Origin: Iningainema tapete BLCC-T55
GTDB taxonomy: Bacteria > Cyanobacteriota > Cyanobacteriia > Cyanobacteriales > Nostocaceae
NCBI RefSeq assembly: GCF_014698965.1
Contig: NZ_JACXAE010000013.1
Location: 124,001 to 188,000 of the forward strand
Direction of reading: 5' to 3'
DNA length: 64,000 nt
Shown: in pieces, positions 1 to 7,476 of the stretch
Layout of the letters: the number at the start of each line of letters is the position of its first letter
Numbering within the stretch: the first letter of the stretch is position 1
Notes under the pieces: model-generated
Database searches by the model: none
The model's input: the letters and a program-made list of their open reading frames with translations, nothing else
Told to the model about the DNA's origin: nothing
Position numbers and translations under genes: made by a program

Positions 1-60
1 AAAAGTGAAAGAATACCAATCATCCTTTTTACCTTTTCCCTTAGACTTTTTCCTTCAACA

Positions 61-762
61 TTAAGTCAGCGAGTAACGGGTAATTGTGGGAGATCCTTGC
101 CCCATCAAGGTGAAGGAGATTTGGCAGATGGCGGTGGATTGTAAATTCTTTTGAAAATTCATGACAACGCATGAACCCTTGAGTCCATCACCCTTGGCGT
201 GTCCGGCGGGTGGTGGATCTTCTTGCCACACGTACACTTCTCGCCCAGAAACGGCAGTAGCAGCGGCGAACGCTACGCGCCTAAAAGCTTCGTCGCTGCT
301 GAGTAGATTGGCAGTCCAAGGCAATTCCCAGGATTGCCCCGTGATAGCCCCGTCCTTGTAGCCCAATGCATCTTCAAAGACTAGTACATCTGCTCTATCG
401 CTGTTAATATTGGCGTTCAACTGCGTACCGCCAAATAGTCGTAATTTAGCGGTGTAAGTGGCTGTAGAGCTGCCACTCAAGGCTGTTTCAATCGGCTCGA
501 CGATTAACTCTGTATCGCCCAGTTTGGCATCTTTAGCAAGATAAACTGTTACCTTGTCTGTGCCATTGTCAAATTCTAGGGGTGTGCCGCCGGCGATCGC
601 GCCTGTGAGTGCAGTAACTGTAATGCTTGTTGTAGCGGCAGTAAGTCCGCTTGATGCGGTAATACTTGTTACGTCGGTTGGCTCTGTGCGATCGCCAAGG
701 GGAAGCAGCGCTACAAATAGCTTCACCTTATTGCCAGCACCAACTTGAAAGGTTTTGGACAT
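61..762 (-). CDS. Putative tail tube (major tail) protein
   Basis: This 233-residue protein is the likely building block of the tail tube, which surrounds the tape measure and carries DNA during injection. It is rich in Thr, Ala, Ser and Gly, looks beta-rich, opens MSKTFQVGAG, and shows no signal peptide or membrane segment. The call rests on size, composition and position: it ends a leftward run that starts with portal and MuF-like genes and passes through neck and tail-terminator-like proteins, the place where siphophages put the major tail protein. A GGAG ribosome site lies just before the ATG. No sheath gene is visible. Another abundant virion protein is the main alternative. Confidence 0.5.
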   Translation of the reverse strand: MSKTFQVGAGNKVKLFVALLPLGDRTEPTDVTSITASSGLTAATTSITVTALTGAIAGGTPLEFDNGTDKVTVYLAKDAKLGDTELIVEPIETALSGSSTATYTAKLRLFGGTQLNANINSDRADVLVFEDALGYKDGAITGQSWELPWTANLLSSDEAFRRVAFAAATAVSGREVYVWQEDPPPAGHAKGDGLKGSCVVMNFQKNLQSTAICQISFTLMGQGSPTITRYSLT

Positions 763-1112
763 TTTTGCTCCGGAGTTTTATCCAGAGCCAGAGTTCCCCT
801 ATCTATTTTGTTGACCGGGAGACGGTAGCCAGTAGCGTGAACTACGGACACTTCCCTTCGGGTAAGTGTCCGCTTCTGGCGTTCCTAAGAACTTCCAGAA
901 CTTCCTTTGAGGTACTAGCTGTCGCACCAGTGGTAATCACTAGTTTCCCTTTCCGGCTTTTTATACTTGGGAACAGTCCATGAGCGGGTTAAGCTAAAAC
1001 CGCTGCCAAGATCCCTCCGTATAGTGCCTGCTCGTTTGCGTTGGGACTGTAGGCAAGTTTAAAGGTACATAAGGAAGTAATCACAATTGTTAGTGCGACT
1101 TGCACCAAAAAG
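763..1112. other. Intergenic stretch with a strong hairpin, no supported gene
   Basis: I see no convincing gene here. Two leftward frames of about 32 codons start with GTG and stop early, and a third frame reads SLTRSWTVPKYKKPE without a start codon, so decay of a small tail gene is possible. A strong hairpin lies at 845-872: arms CGGACACTT and AAGTGTCCG, with a nested CCC-TTC-GGG tip. Neither side is followed by a T run, so it is not a standard terminator. Confidence 0.4.
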
Positions 1113-1535
1113 TTATATAGCTGCATTCGTCGTCCACTCTTTGAGAAAAATCTTGCACTGCTCTACGGTTAGGAGCTTGTCAGAGGCAGGCATCATACTC
1201 ACTCGCTCGATAAAGTACTCACCAGGCAGATTGTCAATTAGCAAATCTACCGCTTGTCGCAAACTCTTGGTGGTATCCCACTGTTTCAAGTGGATGGACC
1301 AGGCATATTCCTTGGTGCGATCGCCACCAATATTTGATTGCACCTCCGGCACTGGCTGCTTAATTACTACTTCCAGTCCTGTCACTTTGGTTCCCTGTTC
1401 TGGATATTGCCACCCCAGTTGTGGATCTGGGAGGATGGCGATCGCTTCAGTCATGCCGCCGCGAAACTGATAAGTGCCTATTTGACTTTCCAAAATAATT
1501 TTTATGCTGGCTCGTAGCACAAGAGGATCAATCAT
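1113..1535 (-). CDS. Putative tail terminator / tail completion protein
   Basis: The protein has about 140 residues and opens MIDPLVLRAS. I chose the ATG at 1535 because GAGGAGG lies directly before it; an upstream TTG at 1553 would add six residues. It is a soluble alpha/beta-looking protein with no membrane segment. Size and place, between a gp10-like neck protein and the tail-tube candidate, match the small proteins that cap the tail tube. The family was not recognised from a named motif, so the role is inferred from position. It follows a tiny membrane-protein gene whose end overlaps its start, which suggests coupled translation. Confidence 0.45.
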   Translation of the reverse strand: MIDPLVLRASIKIILESQIGTYQFRGGMTEAIAILPDPQLGWQYPEQGTKVTGLEVVIKQPVPEVQSNIGGDRTKEYAWSIHLKQWDTTKSLRQAVDLLIDNLPGEYFIERVSMMPASDKLLTVEQCKIFLKEWTTNAAI

Positions 1536-1665
1536 GTCGTTCCTCCTCTTCAAGAATCTCCTCGGCGACGTAGGCGATTTTCATGGCTAAAACTAAACTC
1601 GCAAGTACGGCGATCAAGAAGCTGGCGATCGTGACAAAAACTAATGCCAACACGGTGATAATCAT
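1528..1665 (-). CDS. Small single-span membrane protein (45 residues)
   Basis: A 45-codon frame starts with an ATG that overlaps the TGA stop of the upstream neck gene (ATGA) and ends just inside the next gene. The first 28 residues are almost all hydrophobic (VLALVFVTIASFLIAVLA within them), followed by a short acidic tail EEILEEEERHD. Tight overlaps at both ends in the same direction support real translation. A small membrane protein among virion genes could be holin-like or assist tail assembly, but nothing in the sequence fixes a function. Confidence 0.55.
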   Translation of the reverse strand: MIITVLALVFVTIASFLIAVLASLVLAMKIAYVAEEILEEEERHD

Positions 1666-2045
1666 AAAATTTGGTTTAACTTCCTCTGCATAATTTCTGC
1701 CGCGTTACACTCTTTTAGCCCTAGCTCTGTCCAGGGGCGTGCGGGCAATTCCGTACCACTCTTAGTGGTTGCGCCATCGTGTACGATAGCGGCGTGGTCG
1801 GATTCCCACTCGTACTGGGCAGAGTTGGCGCTGCGGGATATCACCAGAAAGTTGATTAAATCCTCCTGATCCACGGCGTCGCGGGGACTGTCCACGATAT
1901 CGCCGTTACGCCGTATTGTGGTGCGCGGCCACTCCCACACATCGTCGGCTATAGCATTTTGAAACGCTTCAGCTTGGGCATCGACCGCGATATCAAAAGC
2001 CTGGTTGATAGCGCTGTTGAGCCTGGAAAGATTGATATTTGCCAT
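1662..2045 (-). CDS. HK97 gp10-like neck / head-tail connector protein
   Basis: This 127-residue protein resembles HK97 gp10-type neck proteins, which join the filled head to the tail. The features I see are an N-terminal helix, a central segment ending HAAIVHDGA, and then PARPWTELGL; a YAxxVHxG stretch followed by a PxRPF/W motif is typical of that family. Its ATG abuts the TAA of the preceding small gene (TAAATG), and its own stop overlaps the next start, so it sits in a translationally coupled string. The role is inferred from these motifs and from its place between portal-side and tail-tube genes. Confidence 0.6.
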   Translation of the reverse strand: MANINLSRLNSAINQAFDIAVDAQAEAFQNAIADDVWEWPRTTIRRNGDIVDSPRDAVDQEDLINFLVISRSANSAQYEWESDHAAIVHDGATTKSGTELPARPWTELGLKECNAAEIMQRKLNQIL

Positions 2046-2252
2046 TTACCCCACCAGCGCAAGGCGAATTATTCTGACCGCAAATCTGGGTGTGATGTAC
2101 AGCCAAAAGATTGGGCTGCACCAATTCTGAATCAGCGCTTCTCCCCAAACTTTGCAGCATATCTTGAACCAGGCAAGGCTTCTATAGTTAATGGTCATTT
2201 CAAAGTTAATGCCTGATATATGTCGAATCGTCGCAAATCCCGTCTTTAACAT
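2046..2252 (-). CDS. Small hypothetical protein (68 residues)
   Basis: I do not recognise this protein. It is short, basic and aromatic-rich (RSLAWFKICC, SPIFWLYITP) with a moderately hydrophobic middle. Support for a real gene comes from signals, not similarity: AGGAGA precedes the ATG, the ATG overlaps the upstream stop (TAATG), and its stop abuts the next ATG (TAAATG). It lies between two neck-region genes, so a small connector or assembly role is possible, but none can be assigned. Confidence 0.5.
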   Translation of the reverse strand: MLKTGFATIRHISGINFEMTINYRSLAWFKICCKVWGEALIQNWCSPIFWLYITPRFAVRIIRLALVG

Positions 2253-2656
2253 TAATTTCTCCTAAAAATACCCTTGATTGGTGTGATGAGGTCGATGCCC
2301 ACCAGATGTACGTAAGGTGATTGCACTGCTGGCATCAGCTTAAATCTTCCTGGCTCAGTCATGCCCAGTACTAGCTGAATTTCGGCTTCGCCCTCCATCA
2401 AAAACTGCACCCCTGGTGGATAGGTTTGAGGTTCCACCAGATACCCTTCTAGCAGAATCGCGTAACCATCAGCCCCGGCAAATTGCTGAATTTCTTCGAT
2501 GTATTTATCGGAATCTTTTGATTCCTTTAGGACGGCGCTGATGGTTTTGTTCTTGGTATTGGCAATAACATTACCAACCTCATTAATGGTATGTGTCCCG
2601 TCGGGAACGTCGAAAGTGATTCGGGCATTTTCAAAGCCGAGAAAAGGGGATGTCAT
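2252..2656 (-). CDS. Putative head-tail joining protein
   Basis: This is a soluble 134-residue protein opening MTSPFLGFENARITFDV. It shows no catalytic motif, signal peptide or membrane segment and looks beta-rich, with a central acidic helix (KESKDSDKYIEEIQQF). Its neighbours are neck and tail-completion candidates on the same strand with overlapping stop and start codons. I infer a head-closure or adaptor role from position only. A 24-bp palindromic repeat lies just upstream, between this gene and the nuclease gene before it. Confidence 0.4.
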   Translation of the reverse strand: MTSPFLGFENARITFDVPDGTHTINEVGNVIANTKNKTISAVLKESKDSDKYIEEIQQFAGADGYAILLEGYLVEPQTYPPGVQFLMEGEAEIQLVLGMTEPGRFKLMPAVQSPYVHLVGIDLITPIKGIFRRN

Positions 2657-2662
2657 GCCCTA

Positions 2663-2686
2663 CCCCCTGGAAAATTTTCCACAGGG
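2663..2686. repeat. 24-bp palindromic repeat, copy 1
   Basis: The arms are CCCCCTGG and CCACAGGG around AAAATTTT. The copy abuts the stop codon of the DEDDh nuclease gene (2687) and lies between two leftward genes. It is not followed by a T run on either strand. Confidence 0.85.
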
Positions 2687-3280
2687 TTATACTCGGCTGA
2701 CTACGCAATCTTCTTCAAATCTTCTCAGGAACTCCCAAGCCTGCTTGTTCCATCGGGCATCTAGCAATGCATTATGCTCCCCCTTGCCCTGTGACGGTAG
2801 CCTGGGATTGCCAAGATAGTCGCAGTACTGCTTAATATCGCGGCAATACATCGGAAGTCCTTTAGGTAAGTCCGACATTGTGCCAAAAAGCTGGCAAAAG
2901 GCTACCCAGTCGTAGTCGGCATAATACGCCCACACCTCGGGTGTTATTGGTGTTTCAAGTGATTTTAATTCATGATACGAATAACTTTCTATATCTCGTT
3001 CAACAACGGGATACTTGATAAATTTCAAAACCTCAAAAGCGATATCGGCACGCGATCGCCAACCCTGTTTTCTGACTTCCTTCCAATTCAAATTAAACAG
3101 ATTTGGTCTTTTTGGTAGCTTGGGTAATACGTTTTGTTTCACCCAATCCGACGCTTTTGACCAGTCGCAATCATAAGAAATTGCGTAGTATTCACGACCA
3201 TCTTCGCAAACTACGCCAATGCTTATGATGTCGATAGTTTTACCGTTCTCTATAAATTCTAAATCCATCCAATAGCGCAT
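2687..3280 (-). CDS. DEDDh-type 3'-5' exonuclease (Rv2179c-like)
   Basis: A predicted nuclease of about 197 residues with the RNase T/DnaQ-like fold. The start reads MRYWMDLEFIENG, where D and E of the DxE motif bind the first metal; a middle DYDWVAFCQLF supplies an Asp, and HNALLDARW near the end supplies the HxxxxD pair. The layout, with SIGVVCEDGREYYAISYD after the first motif, is that of Rv2179c-like exoribonucleases. I chose ATG 3280, with GGAG in front; ATG 3295 overlaps the upstream stop and adds five residues. A nuclease among neck genes is a typical phage insertion; RNA or DNA turnover is inferred. Confidence 0.75.
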   Translation of the reverse strand: MRYWMDLEFIENGKTIDIISIGVVCEDGREYYAISYDCDWSKASDWVKQNVLPKLPKRPNLFNLNWKEVRKQGWRSRADIAFEVLKFIKYPVVERDIESYSYHELKSLETPITPEVWAYYADYDWVAFCQLFGTMSDLPKGLPMYCRDIKQYCDYLGNPRLPSQGKGEHNALLDARWNKQAWEFLRRFEEDCVVSRV

Positions 3281-3294
3281 AAAGGCATACTCCA

Positions 3295-3603
3295 TTAAAG
3301 TATTTGTTCGGGTAAGTCAACGGTTCGGCCCACCAGGGAATGAGTGCAGTCTTGAAGGAACCGAATTCTGCCATCGGTTACAAAGCTGTGACAAACCATT
3401 GCTTGGACATCTGATCGCTCAACCTTGGCTAAAATGCTCGGTCGAAAAGTCGGCTTATCTAGACTCCCATTGAAAGTCCAGCTCGCTCCAATTTTGTTTT
3501 TATACGGACGCGCATGAACCGCGTGTCCCATTTTGCAGCCGGGGCAGTCAAAGAAAAAGCCGACGATCCGACTGTTTTCATAAATTGGAAGTAATTTGCT
3601 CAC
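3295..3603 (-). CDS. DUF6527-family small protein
   Basis: A 102-residue protein with a CPGC zinc-knuckle-like pair near residue 20, an adjacent H, the signature WTFNGSLDKPTFRPSI in the middle, and a late CHSFV...IRFLQDCTHSL segment. This arrangement matches DUF6527, a small phage- and bacterium-borne family whose function is not established. The cysteines and histidines suggest one bound zinc. The gene overlaps the next one by stop-start coupling (TAATG) and its upstream neighbour by four bases, so it belongs to the leftward structural operon. It may be a passenger gene. Confidence 0.65.
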   Translation of the reverse strand: MSKLLPIYENSRIVGFFFDCPGCKMGHAVHARPYKNKIGASWTFNGSLDKPTFRPSILAKVERSDVQAMVCHSFVTDGRIRFLQDCTHSLVGRTVDLPEQIL

Positions 3604-4277
3604 GCTGAAAAAACAGTAAAACTGCCCTTCTCTAAGGTGTACACTCGCCCCAATCCGTCCGTGAGCTTGAAGGTGTAGCTCAGTTCCACTTCACCATCGG
3701 GAAAACTTTCCGTGTCAGCGGGTTCAATACTGAAAGCTCCTGTCATTGTTTCAATGCCAGTTTTTGGATCGATGGCGACATCTGTAAGGTGGATATTTGC
3801 TTTGACTAGAGTGGGCGCTAGTGGGTTGTCCTTGCGCTTAGCCGTGTACAAGGCTGTCAGCCCCTCTAAACGTTGTCCTGTAATAGTAAAAGAGAGAGGG
3901 ATTAAATCGCCCTTCACTAATCTAGAACCCGCAAAAGATGAGCCAGCAAGCGTGAGTTTGCCCTTGGGTGGCGGTGTCTGTTCTGCTGCCAGAAAGAATC
4001 GCAGAGCAGAAACTATTGTGCTGGCAATGGTTCCGGCGGGCAGCTTCAGCTTGCGCTTGAGCGTGCCAGACAAGCTGCTTGCGATGTTGGCGGTTAGTGG
4101 TGAAAGCGAAGGCGTTGCCATCGCCAGAAGCGAACGCACTCTGCCTACTGCTCCGACGCCAGCAGAAGACTTGGTGGTAATCAAGCCATTACCGATATTC
4201 TTGACGATTTTGATTTCACCGACATCGGCACTAGTCTCGGTAGCTAAAGTGCCACTAGGGAGAGTTAGTTGTGCCAT
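3600..4277 (-). CDS. Virion-associated protein with beta-sandwich-like C-terminus
   Basis: The 225-residue protein has a low-complexity Ala/Ser/Leu-rich first half and a more ordered second half beginning GDLIPLSFTITGQRLEGL. The second half has the pattern of phage fibre or baseplate beta-sandwich domains: a run of strands, then GAFSIEPADTESFPDGEVEL and a closing GSFTVFSA. No enzyme motif is visible. It overlaps a two-repeat tail-fibre protein by one base and the DUF6527 gene by four, suggesting a shared transcript. A distal tail or fibre-network role is inferred. Confidence 0.45.
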   Translation of the reverse strand: MAQLTLPSGTLATETSADVGEIKIVKNIGNGLITTKSSAGVGAVGRVRSLLAMATPSLSPLTANIASSLSGTLKRKLKLPAGTIASTIVSALRFFLAAEQTPPPKGKLTLAGSSFAGSRLVKGDLIPLSFTITGQRLEGLTALYTAKRKDNPLAPTLVKANIHLTDVAIDPKTGIETMTGAFSIEPADTESFPDGEVELSYTFKLTDGLGRVYTLEKGSFTVFSA

Positions 4278-5080
4278 TAGTCAAGTGTGATGGTGAAGGT
4301 GTTAGCGGGAATGCTTGGAATCGTGCCAGTGGTAATCGATTGGGGAGTTCCAAAGGCGTATCTTCCCAAGTAATTTCCACCACTTTGGGCGTCAAAAATT
4401 TGCACATTGGTTACAGTTCCCTGGGATGCAGTAGCCTCAGGAAAATTGATATCAAGCGCATTCGCCTTACTGCCAAGGGTAGCAGCAGGGAATAAGTTGG
4501 TATTGTTTGCTACACCCACTCTGGCATAAGCTCCAGCGCTCGGTTCTGTGCCTGCTACTGCGTCGGTGGGAGTGGATGTGGCGTAGCCGAAGTACAGGAT
4601 GGGGATGATATTGAAGGGGACGTTGCCAAGTAGTGTGTTAAGCAAAGCATTCTTCACGTAGTTGCTCAATCCCCCAGTGTTGAATTGAAGTGTGAGAGAT
4701 GCGGCAGGGATGCGCATGGCGTCGCTCACACCGATACTTATGGGGTTTGCGAGAGGGAAATACACCAGCATGTTGCCGGAAGTTGGGCTATCCCAAATGC
4801 CCACTGCCTGTACCAATCCGTGGTTAGAAGTAGCAGATTCAAATTGGATTTCTATGGCGTTAGTTTTAATCTGGTTCGCTGTCACCGGAAAGTTTGTAGT
4901 GTTGTTAGTGACGGCTACCCTTTGATAGTTGCCAGAATTTGGCTCAGCGCCCGGTCCTGTTTCCCCAGGAACGCCGACCATGTAACCGAAGTATAAAATA
5001 TTTGGTATGGCGTAAGGAACACCACCAAATAATTGATTTAACAACTGAGCTTCAGCGTAGTCTGAAAGACTTCCAGGCAT
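4277..5080 (-). CDS. Tail fibre-like protein with two tandem domains
   Basis: The 267-residue protein is built from two copies of one domain, roughly residues 1-130 and 131-267. Each copy begins with a helix of the LSDYAEAQLLNQLFGG type (second copy LSNYVKNALLNTLLGN), continues with ILYFGY, then a G.EP..G.Y.RV.V.NN stretch, and ends in beta strands. Such modules occur in phage tail-fibre or neck-fibre proteins. No signal peptide or catalytic residue is visible. It starts the fibre/neck part of the leftward run, after two small membrane proteins. Trimerisation and receptor contact are plausible but inferred. Confidence 0.6.
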   Translation of the reverse strand: MPGSLSDYAEAQLLNQLFGGVPYAIPNILYFGYMVGVPGETGPGAEPNSGNYQRVAVTNNTTNFPVTANQIKTNAIEIQFESATSNHGLVQAVGIWDSPTSGNMLVYFPLANPISIGVSDAMRIPAASLTLQFNTGGLSNYVKNALLNTLLGNVPFNIIPILYFGYATSTPTDAVAGTEPSAGAYARVGVANNTNLFPAATLGSKANALDINFPEATASQGTVTNVQIFDAQSGGNYLGRYAFGTPQSITTGTIPSIPANTFTITLD

Positions 5081-5147
5081 GATTTTTACAATTGAGGTCT
5101 ATTTGATGGTTCCCTAGTTGGGAGCAGAGAATAACGCAGCAACAATA

Positions 5148-5396
5148 CTAATTGCCTTCCAAGACCGCCAACCTGCGCTCCATGTCTGTCAGTTTTTTGT
5201 CAAGAATAGCTTTATCCTTTGCCGCATCTAGAGCAGAGTATCGGCTTTTGGTTCTTGTATTTATGCCGTCTTGTATGGAATTTATTTCTTTCCAAACTTG
5301 AATTGAATTGATAGATAGTCCGATTAGTAAAACTACGCAAACGCCCGTAACGTAGTGCAATCCACTCACTTTTTTCTCTAGTTTTTTCGCAATCAT
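5148..5396 (-). CDS. Small membrane protein with C-terminal coiled coil
   Basis: An 82-residue protein with one membrane segment near residues 13-33 (YVTGVCVVLLIGLSINSI) followed by a charged helix ending LTDMERRLAVLEGN with heptad-like spacing. It overlaps by four bases the preceding gene, which has the same design. Paired small proteins with one span and a coiled tail are often holins or spanin-like lysis proteins (haemolysin XhlA-like). The predicted lysis enzyme lies far away at 17.5 kb, so a lysis role is only a suggestion. Confidence 0.5.
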   Translation of the reverse strand: MIAKKLEKKVSGLHYVTGVCVVLLIGLSINSIQVWKEINSIQDGINTRTKSRYSALDAAKDKAILDKKLTDMERRLAVLEGN

Positions 5397-5689
5397 TTGT
5401 TTCTTTTAGTTCTTTTTTCTATAGCAATCATGCGTGCTTCTAAAGTAGTAATTCGCTTATTTGTATCTTCATTTTTTTCTTGGTAAGTATCTTTAATGTT
5501 AGATATTTTTTCCTCAATTATTGTTGATTTTACCTGCAGTCTAGCTATATCTAAAGCCGAATTATTGACTGTATTCCAGGTAGAGATACTCAGGAATCCG
5601 ATGATTGAAGTAATGACGCCTACAAGCGTTTTAGCAACTGGGCTTAATTCCATCGTCGCCTTGACCTGAGGTTCTTCTTGACTATCCAT
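5393..5689 (-). CDS. Small membrane protein with coiled coil, holin-like
   Basis: The 98-residue protein has a short soluble N-terminus, one hydrophobic segment near residues 20-40 (TLVGVITSIIGFLSIS) and a long charged helix (EEKISNIKDTYQEKNEDTN, then ITTLEARMIAIEKRT). This resembles XhlA-type holin accessory proteins, although the order span-then-coil is reversed from that family. It is coupled to the next gene, which has the same layout, so the two probably act as a pair at the inner membrane. The function is inferred from topology only. Confidence 0.5.
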   Translation of the reverse strand: MDSQEEPQVKATMELSPVAKTLVGVITSIIGFLSISTWNTVNNSALDIARLQVKSTIIEEKISNIKDTYQEKNEDTNKRITTLEARMIAIEKRTKRNK

Positions 5690-5814
5690 GAAGTGAGAAG
5701 TTTATGGGGGCTAAAATAGTTTTCCTACCTTGAAGGAAAACGTCTAATGGAAGGAGGAAAAAGTAAGAGTTCGTCAATCGTCCTTTTTCCCTTTTTTCCT
5801 TCTCATAGCTGCAC

Positions 5815-6276
5815 TTAGCTTCTTAAAAGCATTCCTCCGCCCGAATTATTCGGTGAAGGTGGTAATCCCAAAAAATAGCGTAATTGCTCAATAAAATCAT
5901 CCCTTTGCGTTAACATTCCTGAAGATCGCCCGGTATCCCATTCCAGTACATCAGCTTTCCTCAGTGCGCCATTGGGAGAGCTTCGCTCGGTTATAATTGC
6001 CCGTTCAATTGTTTGTAAGCCCTCCAGTAACTGAAGGACTTGCTGCACCAGGTACTCAGATTCAGATTCTATCTTGGTAAGCCGCTGCCAAATATCTTCC
6101 TTTTGAAAAAGCAGCGGCACGGGGCGATTTTTTTGGTATTCAGTGGGACTGAGGGTGGCGTCGAAGCGGTAGAATTCCCCAGAGTAATCCCCGTATTGCG
6201 ATCGCATGGTATCGGTACGCAGTAAGGCTTGATTTAAGAGGGTGAGGATTTGGTATCTTTGCTCTAGCGTAAACAT
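5815..6276 (-). CDS. Hypothetical structural-region protein (153 residues)
   Basis: I do not recognise a named family. The protein is mostly helical, opens MFTLEQRYQILTLLNQALLR, has a central coil-like stretch (IESESEYLVQQVLQLLEGLQ) and ends with a Gly/Pro/Ser-rich tail. It lies downstream of the MuF-like head gene and upstream of the membrane-protein pair, where portal adaptors or head-closure proteins are often found. A helical connector is possible, but the sequence gives no direct proof. Confidence 0.45.
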   Translation of the reverse strand: MFTLEQRYQILTLLNQALLRTDTMRSQYGDYSGEFYRFDATLSPTEYQKNRPVPLLFQKEDIWQRLTKIESESEYLVQQVLQLLEGLQTIERAIITERSSPNGALRKADVLEWDTGRSSGMLTQRDDFIEQLRYFLGLPPSPNNSGGGMLLRS

Positions 6277-6331
6277 AGGTGCTTGGTTATACTTACATTG
6301 TTTGCTGACTGAGGGGTCTTAGTACGACCCT

Positions 6332-6356
6332 AGCCCGTGCGTATACGGGCTTTTTT
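6332..6356 (+). terminator. Rho-independent terminator, rightward sense
   Basis: Perfect 7-bp stem AGCCCGT/ACGGGCT with a 6-base loop, followed by TTTTT on the + strand. The flanking genes are leftward, so it would stop antisense transcription. Confidence 0.6.
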
Positions 6357-6361
6357 AAATT

Positions 6362-6985
6362 TCAACTAAACCTAAATCCTCCGTAACTCCGTTTTTGATA
6401 TACCAAGCGACACCGACATCTGCCACCACACTGACAATTTACTCCTGGTGGAGTGAGGCGGTGGATGGGTGTCCACTCTAGTCGCTGGAGACTGATGCAA
6501 GAATCGCAGTGGCGGCTTTGCGGATCGAGAAGTCTTTTGGCAAGAAAGCCGTATTTGCCCCGACTAGTAAATTCAGCTTCAAAAAATGATGTGCGCGAAC
6601 TAGCCGCGTACATGGCTGCACGACTTAGTATTTGTTTCTCGGAAAGCTTGCCGTCCGCCAAGTCCTTACCAAAGCCATCCAAGAATTGGTATTGTTTCTT
6701 GAGTTCCGCACCCACTTTGCCGTAGTGTGTAGGTGTAAATTGCTCCACCCCGCCTGCGCCCACAGCCGCGTTGCGTAGGTGGGATTCCTTCAGGGATTGC
6801 GCTATCCTAGTTTGGAATTCAGCAATGTCGATTTTTCCTTGATTTAGAAGCCGCGCATGTCCTTTCAGGCGAACTTCCAAGCGATTTACTTCCTCGCCCA
6901 CTACCTTAAGGACCTCAGAATACTTGACAAATCGCCCGGTTTCAGCATTGCGATATCTATGAGTTTGCGGATCGAACTGTAGCAT
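6362..6985 (-). CDS. MuF-like minor head / head morphogenesis protein
   Basis: A 207-residue protein, helical through about residue 140, ending in a Cys-rich module: CDSCISLQ, then GVNCQCGGRCRCRLVY. MuF/SPP1 gp7-type minor head proteins have a conserved helix-rich core with a C-terminal Cys/His cluster preceded by a segment like SRHCDSC, and they sit directly after the portal gene. Here the portal lies two genes upstream on the same strand. The protein probably enters the prohead and aids packaging or ejection. It is shorter than many MuF proteins, so an N-terminal truncation is possible. The opening LQFDPQTHRYRNAETGRFV looks like a natural start. Confidence 0.65.
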   Translation of the reverse strand: MLQFDPQTHRYRNAETGRFVKYSEVLKVVGEEVNRLEVRLKGHARLLNQGKIDIAEFQTRIAQSLKESHLRNAAVGAGGVEQFTPTHYGKVGAELKKQYQFLDGFGKDLADGKLSEKQILSRAAMYAASSRTSFFEAEFTSRGKYGFLAKRLLDPQSRHCDSCISLQRLEWTPIHRLTPPGVNCQCGGRCRCRLVYQKRSYGGFRFS

Positions 6986-7097
6986 TGATAAAGGGTTTGA
7001 CTGTGGGGTGCGATCGCTTTTTCATCTCCTCGATGTCCTGGCTTTTGATCATGGCTAGTTCGAGGAGTTGCTTGAGTGGGAGTGGTTTTCCCTCCAT
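6957..7097 (-). CDS. Small hypothetical protein (46 residues)
   Basis: A short frame begins at ATG 7097, just two bases after the stop of the peptidase-like gene, with GAGGG in front, and runs 29 bases into the MuF-like gene. The peptide opens MEGKPLPLKQLLELAMIKSQ and is charged and helical, with no membrane segment. Tight packing between two leftward genes and a ribosome site support it. I cannot assign a function; it may be a small head-assembly factor or a translational coupler. Confidence 0.4.
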   Translation of the reverse strand: MEGKPLPLKQLLELAMIKSQDIEEMKKRSHPTVKPFINATVRSANS

Positions 7098-7099
7098 AG

Positions 7100-7474
7100 C
7101 TAACCCTCTGGAAAATTTTCCATAGGGGTGGTAGAGCGCTTGAATTGAATCAATGCTTTGGCTAGAGCATTAATCGCTTGCTCTTCTGCTAGTTGTTCGG
7201 GTGTGTCGTTTTCGATACCCAGCGGAGCAAAGTGTAGGTGCAGCAATTCGTGGACTAGCGTTTCTTCCATATCTTGAGGGCGCATGGAATCGCACGGATA
7301 ATCCTCAGGCTTAATCAATTTGATATCCGCGATTTTTTTGCCAATGTTGTATGTTACGGAGCCGGATAAACTCTCCCCCATTTCTCGTAAAGAAACAATC
7401 TTCACATTGACGTCCCAGTCTTGAAGTTTCAGTCTCTGTTGCCATTGAGTGCAAAACACTTGCCAATCTTCCAT
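7100..7474 (-). CDS. Putative zinc metallopeptidase-like protein
   Basis: A 124-residue protein with an HELLHLHF segment (HExxH) in its second half, preceded by EETLV. HExxH binds zinc and carries the catalytic Glu in metallopeptidases. The opening WQQRLKLQDWDVNVKIV with a later GKKIADIKL is like small SprT/minimal metallopeptidase-type phage proteins. It lies between portal and MuF-like genes, where prohead proteases can sit, but it is not a classic U9/S14 prohead protease. Its last residues, TPMENFPEG, come from a 24-bp palindromic repeat that overlaps the gene's end. Confidence 0.55.
   Translation of the reverse strand: MEDWQVFCTQWQQRLKLQDWDVNVKIVSLREMGESLSGSVTYNIGKKIADIKLIKPEDYPCDSMRPQDMEETLVHELLHLHFAPLGIENDTPEQLAEEQAINALAKALIQFKRSTTPMENFPEG
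7104..7127. repeat. 24-bp palindromic repeat, copy 2
   Basis: Arms CCCTCTGG and CCATAGGG around AAAATTTT. It forms the last codons of the peptidase-like gene, read as PMENFPEG just before the stop. Confidence 0.85.
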
Positions 7475-7476
7475 CG

